DNA from: Prevotella sp.
GTDB lineage: Bacteria > Bacteroidota > Bacteroidia > Bacteroidales > Bacteroidaceae
DNA: 64,000 nucleotides
Direction: 5' to 3'
Assembly (NCBI GenBank): GCA_017471245.1
Contig: JAFUVB010000060.1
Span: forward strand, 1 to 64,000
A model generated the notes under the pieces. The model was not told the origin of the DNA, searched no databases, and worked only from the letters and a program-made list of their open reading frames with translations. A program made the translations under genes and the position numbers. The stretch's first letter is position 1; every line of letters begins with the position of its first letter. Positions 60,543 through 64,000 of this stretch are shown here, one piece after another.

Positions 60543-63500
60543 TTAATAGATATAATTTGACCAAACATTTACGCTTTTCTTCACCACACCGTTCTGGATG
60601 ATCCTCAGGTTCGCACAATAGACCGGCATGGACCCACCCCAGACTACCTTGGTTGCATAGCTGCCCGAATAGGCTTCATAACTGCCGTCAGGGCAGCTCT
60701 GGAGGCGGGTGTTAGGGGAATTCCCGCCGGAGTCAAACAACCTTGTGGCGCCATTGACCTTTGAGGTGGTGTTAACCTTGCCCTGCGCTGTGAATAGTTT
60801 CTGGTCTGCCATCTGGGCCTCAGATGCGGTGTCTGCATAGGTGCCTTCATGATAGACCGTACTGCCATCCGTAGTGGTCTTCTTTGCCCTGTAGCGATAA
60901 TATGTGTTTGCCGACGATGACCTTGTAAAGAGCTTCGCCAATAGGCTGCTGCTGGATAGCACGCTCTTGATTGCCGCCTCGACGTCATCTGTGCTGCCAA
61001 TACTCTTAATCAGCAGTTCCGTCCTAACCGCCACGAATGCCTCAGAGGTGTTATTTATGCTTGTAAGGCCCGTAGGCCCCAGGTCATACAGTTTCATCCC
61101 TGTATTGTCATAATAGCTCAGAACGGCCTCGCCGTTTGCATCTACTCCAAAACGCCAGTTGGCAATTCCGGAAGGGCCGATAATATTCACGACACCATCA
61201 AAGATCTCCACATGAATGCCGGTTTCCCCGCCATCCGTAAGCAGCTTCCTTACAATGAAATTGCCTGTTGCCTCGGCCGTCTCGGCATCCAGCACAATCT
61301 TTCCCTTTGTTATGTCAATACCTGCACGGCTCAGACCCATCATGTTTTCGTCATAGCCGTGGGCCTCCATCCCAAGTTCCAGCCTCGGCATCGTTATATA
61401 GGCATCGCTGTATTGCGCAAGGCGGAACAGGATTCTCTGGCTTTCGTAGTATGTCCTGTTATTGTTATAGAACGTCGATTCATCAAGCGTCTTGAACGTA
61501 TAGGTGTGGCGTGCCCAGTTACTCGTCAGGTTCCAGACAGCATATCCGTCAACGGTGCAGACTGACTCAACACCGTCAATATAGCATTTCCCGCCCCTGT
61601 CGGCACAGCCTGGGTAAAAGAACGTCTTTAATGTTCCAGAGCCTTTAGCATAGAAACTCAGGGTGTACCACCTGTTCCTGGCTATTTTCTTTATAACACC
61701 GTCCGAAGGCTGCCAAATGGTCTGCTCCAGCAAGTCAAGCTCATTGATTCCTGAATATCCATAATAACTATAGTGGTTAGCGTACATGTTTGACGTGTTC
61801 ACGCTGCCGTTGGCCTTTGTCCAGGCGTCAATGTGGTATGGAACGAAATCTGCATCGTCCAGAAGCTGGCAATAACCCTCCGAAGTCTCTAAAACCTCCA
61901 TTGACAACCGGTCTGCGGTCATATTGAACTTTGATTCCATTGCCACGACATCAGATGATTTTGCCAGCCCTACAACTGCGTTGCTGATGGCCTGTGACGT
62001 CTGGGTGGTGGTCGAATAGCCTATCAGGTTGCCGTCCTTGTCCCACTTGCCGGCAATGGCCGTGATACGGTCGGAGGTCTGCTGCTGCCAGGTGGCAAGC
62101 GCCGCCGCACGGTCGTCATTCTCCTTCGACTCCGCATCGAGATTGTCACCAAGGGTCTTGACCTTGCCGTCAAGGGTGCCCAGACTTCTGTTGATGGCGG
62201 CAATGTCATCGTCAATCTTCTTATCCAGCCCCTCCGTATCAGTTTTCAGACTCTTTACGTCGGACTGAATGCCCTCGGCGGTTATCTGGAGACTGCTGAT
62301 GGCCTTTTCGTTGGCTGATATTCTCTTGACGGCCGCCGTGATGTCCGAGGCGGCCTGACTGATCCTTGACGATAATTCCTCGTCATTGCCTTCCATATCC
62401 TTCCGAAGCCTCGTCACGTCTGCGGTGATGCCGTCAGCGGTTATCTTCAGCTGGGCAATCGCCGTTTCGTTGGCTGTCACCCGGTTGGCGGTCAGGGTGA
62501 TATTCTTGGCCGTCTGGATGATCTGGGTACTGTATTCTTTCTTAAACTCTGCCAGCGGCTCGTCTGTCAATGACAGCAGCGAGAAATAGGCCTCGCCCGT
62601 GAAACCAATCACAAAGTCACCCTTGCCGTCCCACGTGCCTTCCCATTCCATTACCTGCCAGTCCGTGGCCTTCTCTACGTCCAGGGCAATTTTTGGCAGA
62701 CTGCCCGCCACATTCTCAGCAGCGGGGAATCCAAGGGTAAGGCGGCCGCTCTTCATCACCTTCATCTTCACACTCAGGTAAAGGGTGTCCTTTGCGGTCG
62801 AATAGTCTGCCGTGGCCTCTGTCGTCGGCTCCCTGTACACCTTATGGGTGCCTGGCTTTCTGATGACGCCGTTTTCCTGTGTCAGCGTGTTATTCACTAT
62901 CTGGAGCACCTTTTTCCCGTCAACCTCCACCAGCCTTGCAACCTTGGCAACGTTCCCCATCAGCGACGTGTTCTCATAGAGGGGCAGCCCCGCCAGGGTG
63001 TAGAACGTAACGCCATCGGCACCAGCCTTCCAGTGCCTGAACTGCCCGTCGTCGGCCATTTCCGAAAAGGTCGCATTCTGTAGGTAGTTGTTTTCATCGG
63101 TAATGTCGAGCACCGTCTGTGCATAGTTCGTGCTCAGCAGACCGCGCAGGGCCTCTATCTGGGCTTCAAGGTTCTCGCCGGTATTGCGCAGGCGGAAGTC
63201 ACCGACGGCATAAAGGTTCATCAGCAGCTCGCCGAATCCCTCCAGCCAGCCGAAAAGATGATGCCTGATACCTGACAGGTTGCCAATCCTTCCCTTCAAG
63301 GCATTGTCTGGGTCTGTCTTAGCCCCGTGCATAATGTCTATATACGGTGTCTGAGGCCCAACAGTGGTGATACTGATCAGGCCCTTACGCTCAGCGTCTG
63401 TCTTGTTGTCCCACCGTGTAAAGGTGTCACCCGCGCTGATAATCTCAGAGGGCACAAGCCCTGACGGGCTGAGGTTCTTGATAGTCACCCAGTCCACCCG

Positions 63501-64000
63501 CTCGCCCTTCTCATAGCCGCTATATATCTCTGCTATCAGCAGTTCATAGCTCTTGATGATGTAGCCGTCACCTCCAGCCGGGTTGTACTGCTGCACCCTT
63601 ATATAGTCATCCTTACGGAACGGGTTGTAGAGCCTGCCGCCCTTGTTGTCGAAATACACCCTGCCCGTGGCGGCATCGTAGTGGTCCACTTCCATCATCG
63701 CAGTGAACACGCGGTTGTCATTCTCACCAAGCAGCTGGCTGATGATCATTTCATACACCCGCATCTGGCCGCGCACGGTCAGCTTGTCTATCTCCAGGTG
63801 GTATTTCGTTTCCACCACGCCCAGGGCGTTTTCCACATCCTCCTTGGTGATTCCCCAGCCTTTCCCGGCAACGAAGCCGCTGATAAAGTCAAGGCTTGAT
63901 GCCCTGTTTCTGAAAACGGCATCGCCCGTGTCCAGCTCTCCCGTCGTGGTCTTGCCTACAATACTTGCATTGCCGCCTATACCTGCATTTTTGCCAACAC
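60543..64000 (-). CDS. Very large phage tail protein, N-terminus beyond the window
   Basis: The frame remains open from the stop at 60543 past the right edge. A GTG at 63836 is not a true start: residues before it (GWGITKEDVENALGVVE...) continue without a break to 64000, giving at least 1152 aa. The visible part has a beta-rich N-terminal region (YDAATGRVYFDNKGGRLYNPF), long coiled-coil segments (about nt 62050-62550; ITANRVTANETAIAQLKI and related repeats), a carbohydrate-binding-like middle with WNLTSNWARHTYTF, and a C-terminal tip (YSGSYATKVVWGGSMPVYC). It is probably the central tail fibre or tip protein linking tail to fibres. Confidence 0.85.
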   Translation of the reverse strand, partial: VGKNAGIGGNASIVGKTTTGELDTGDAVFRNRASSLDFISGFVAGKGWGITKEDVENALGVVETKYHLEIDKLTVRGQMRVYEMIISQLLGENDNRVFTAMMEVDHYDAATGRVYFDNKGGRLYNPFRKDDYIRVQQYNPAGGDGYIIKSYELLIAEIYSGYEKGERVDWVTIKNLSPSGLVPSEIISAGDTFTRWDNKTDAERKGLISITTVGPQTPYIDIMHGAKTDPDNALKGRIGNLSGIRHHLFGWLEGFGELLMNLYAVGDFRLRNTGENLEAQIEALRGLLSTNYAQTVLDITDENNYLQNATFSEMADDGQFRHWKAGADGVTFYTLAGLPLYENTSLMGNVAKVARLVEVDGKKVLQIVNNTLTQENGVIRKPGTHKVYREPTTEATADYSTAKDTLYLSVKMKVMKSGRLTLGFPAAENVAGSLPKIALDVEKATDWQVMEWEGTWDGKGDFVIGFTGEAYFSLLSLTDEPLAEFKKEYSTQIIQTAKNITLTANRVTANETAIAQLKITADGITADVTRLRKDMEGNDEELSSRISQAASDITAAVKRISANEKAISSLQITAEGIQSDVKSLKTDTEGLDKKIDDDIAAINRSLGTLDGKVKTLGDNLDAESKENDDRAAALATWQQQTSDRITAIAGKWDKDGNLIGYSTTTQTSQAISNAVVGLAKSSDVVAMESKFNMTADRLSMEVLETSEGYCQLLDDADFVPYHIDAWTKANGSVNTSNMYANHYSYYGYSGINELDLLEQTIWQPSDGVIKKIARNRWYTLSFYAKGSGTLKTFFYPGCADRGGKCYIDGVESVCTVDGYAVWNLTSNWARHTYTFKTLDESTFYNNNRTYYESQRILFRLAQYSDAYITMPRLELGMEAHGYDENMMGLSRAGIDITKGKIVLDAETAEATGNFIVRKLLTDGGETGIHVEIFDGVVNIIGPSGIANWRFGVDANGEAVLSYYDNTGMKLYDLGPTGLTSINNTSEAFVAVRTELLIKSIGSTDDVEAAIKSVLSSSSLLAKLFTRSSSANTYYRYRAKKTTTDGSTVYHEGTYADTASEAQMADQKLFTAQGKVNTTSKVNGATRLFDSGGNSPNTRLQSCPDGSYEAYSGSYATKVVWGGSMPVYCANLRIIQNGVVKKSVNVWSNYIY

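Larger units (their letters stand above)
52905..64000. mobile_element. Mu-like transposable prophage with DGR (one end; continues beyond window)
   Basis: From about 52905 the DNA changes from susC to phage sequence. Phage features in order from the end: transposase-site-like repeats, small ORFs, a thymidylate-synthase-fold gene, an HTH gene, an RT with TR and VR, and tail genes, nearly all on the minus strand. Insertion inside a coding gene, repeated end sites and tail/DGR genes near one end fit transposable phages such as the Bacteroides Hankyphage, a Mu-like phage with a DGR. Transposase and head genes would lie beyond 64000. The exact boundary could be a few bases either side of 52905. Confidence 0.82.

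Noticed and set aside
63800-63836. GTG at 63836 as start of the large tail gene
   Set aside because: The frame continues upstream with sensible protein sequence to the window edge.

Overview
The window reads as a Bacteroidota (Bacteroidales, Prevotella/Bacteroides-like) chromosome of intermediate GC. Evidence: three ECF sigma / FecR / SusC loci, SusD-type lipoproteins, many glycoside hydrolases with signal peptides, and promoters of the Bacteroidales type (TTTG, about 19-20 nt, TAnnTTTG) in front of several genes. The last 11 kb (about 52.9 kb to the window end) is part of a transposable, Mu-like prophage that has cut a susC gene and carries a diversity-generating retroelement (DGR).

Layout. 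0-9 kb, minus strand: ECF sigma, FecR anti-sigma, STN-domain SusC, SusD and two lipoproteins. 9-11 kb: two secreted thioredoxin-like proteins. 11-12.4 kb: a repeat-rich intergenic region and a 38-aa small ORF. 12.4-17.8 kb: GH35 beta-galactosidase, an unrecognised exported protein and a YqiA-like hydrolase. 17.8-21.3 kb: a large nuclease-helicase. 21.7-27.8 kb: a type I restriction-modification operon with an embedded DUF1016 nuclease gene. 27.9-36.4 kb: DUF2264, GH105, LacZ-type GH2 and GH51, a set suited to pectin / rhamnogalacturonan / arabinogalactan side chains. 36.4-46.6 kb: sigma, FecR, SusC, SusD, DUF4843, PKD-like lipoprotein and TlpA-type thioredoxin. 47-48.8 kb: a GH2 enzyme with a glucuronidase-type NxKG motif. 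49-52.9 kb: a third sigma/FecR/SusC locus, with susC broken by the prophage.

Prophage. The phage end carries AACGAAA words spaced 22-23 bp, as expected for transposase sites. Moving inward there are two small ORFs, a thymidylate-synthase-fold protein with an Asn-to-Asp change typical of dCMP hydroxymethylases, a small HTH protein, a roughly 100-nt hairpin locus, a 133-aa protein, the DGR reverse transcriptase, the template repeat (TR) behind its own promoter, the variable tail-fibre gene (VR at its 3' end), a heptad-repeat fibre-shaft protein, two small proteins and a very large tail protein that runs off the window. All 12 TR/VR differences fall on template adenines, which is direct evidence of mutagenic retrohoming. 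The layout parallels the right end of phage Mu, where tail-fibre switching and DNA modification genes sit.

Repeats. Four intergenic regions contain short words repeated at exactly 21-23 bp, the word differing between loci; two also have long inverted repeats built from 12-bp units. Other low-complexity repeats occur in intergenic DNA and also in frame inside a FecR gene, the helicase and the DUF1016 gene.
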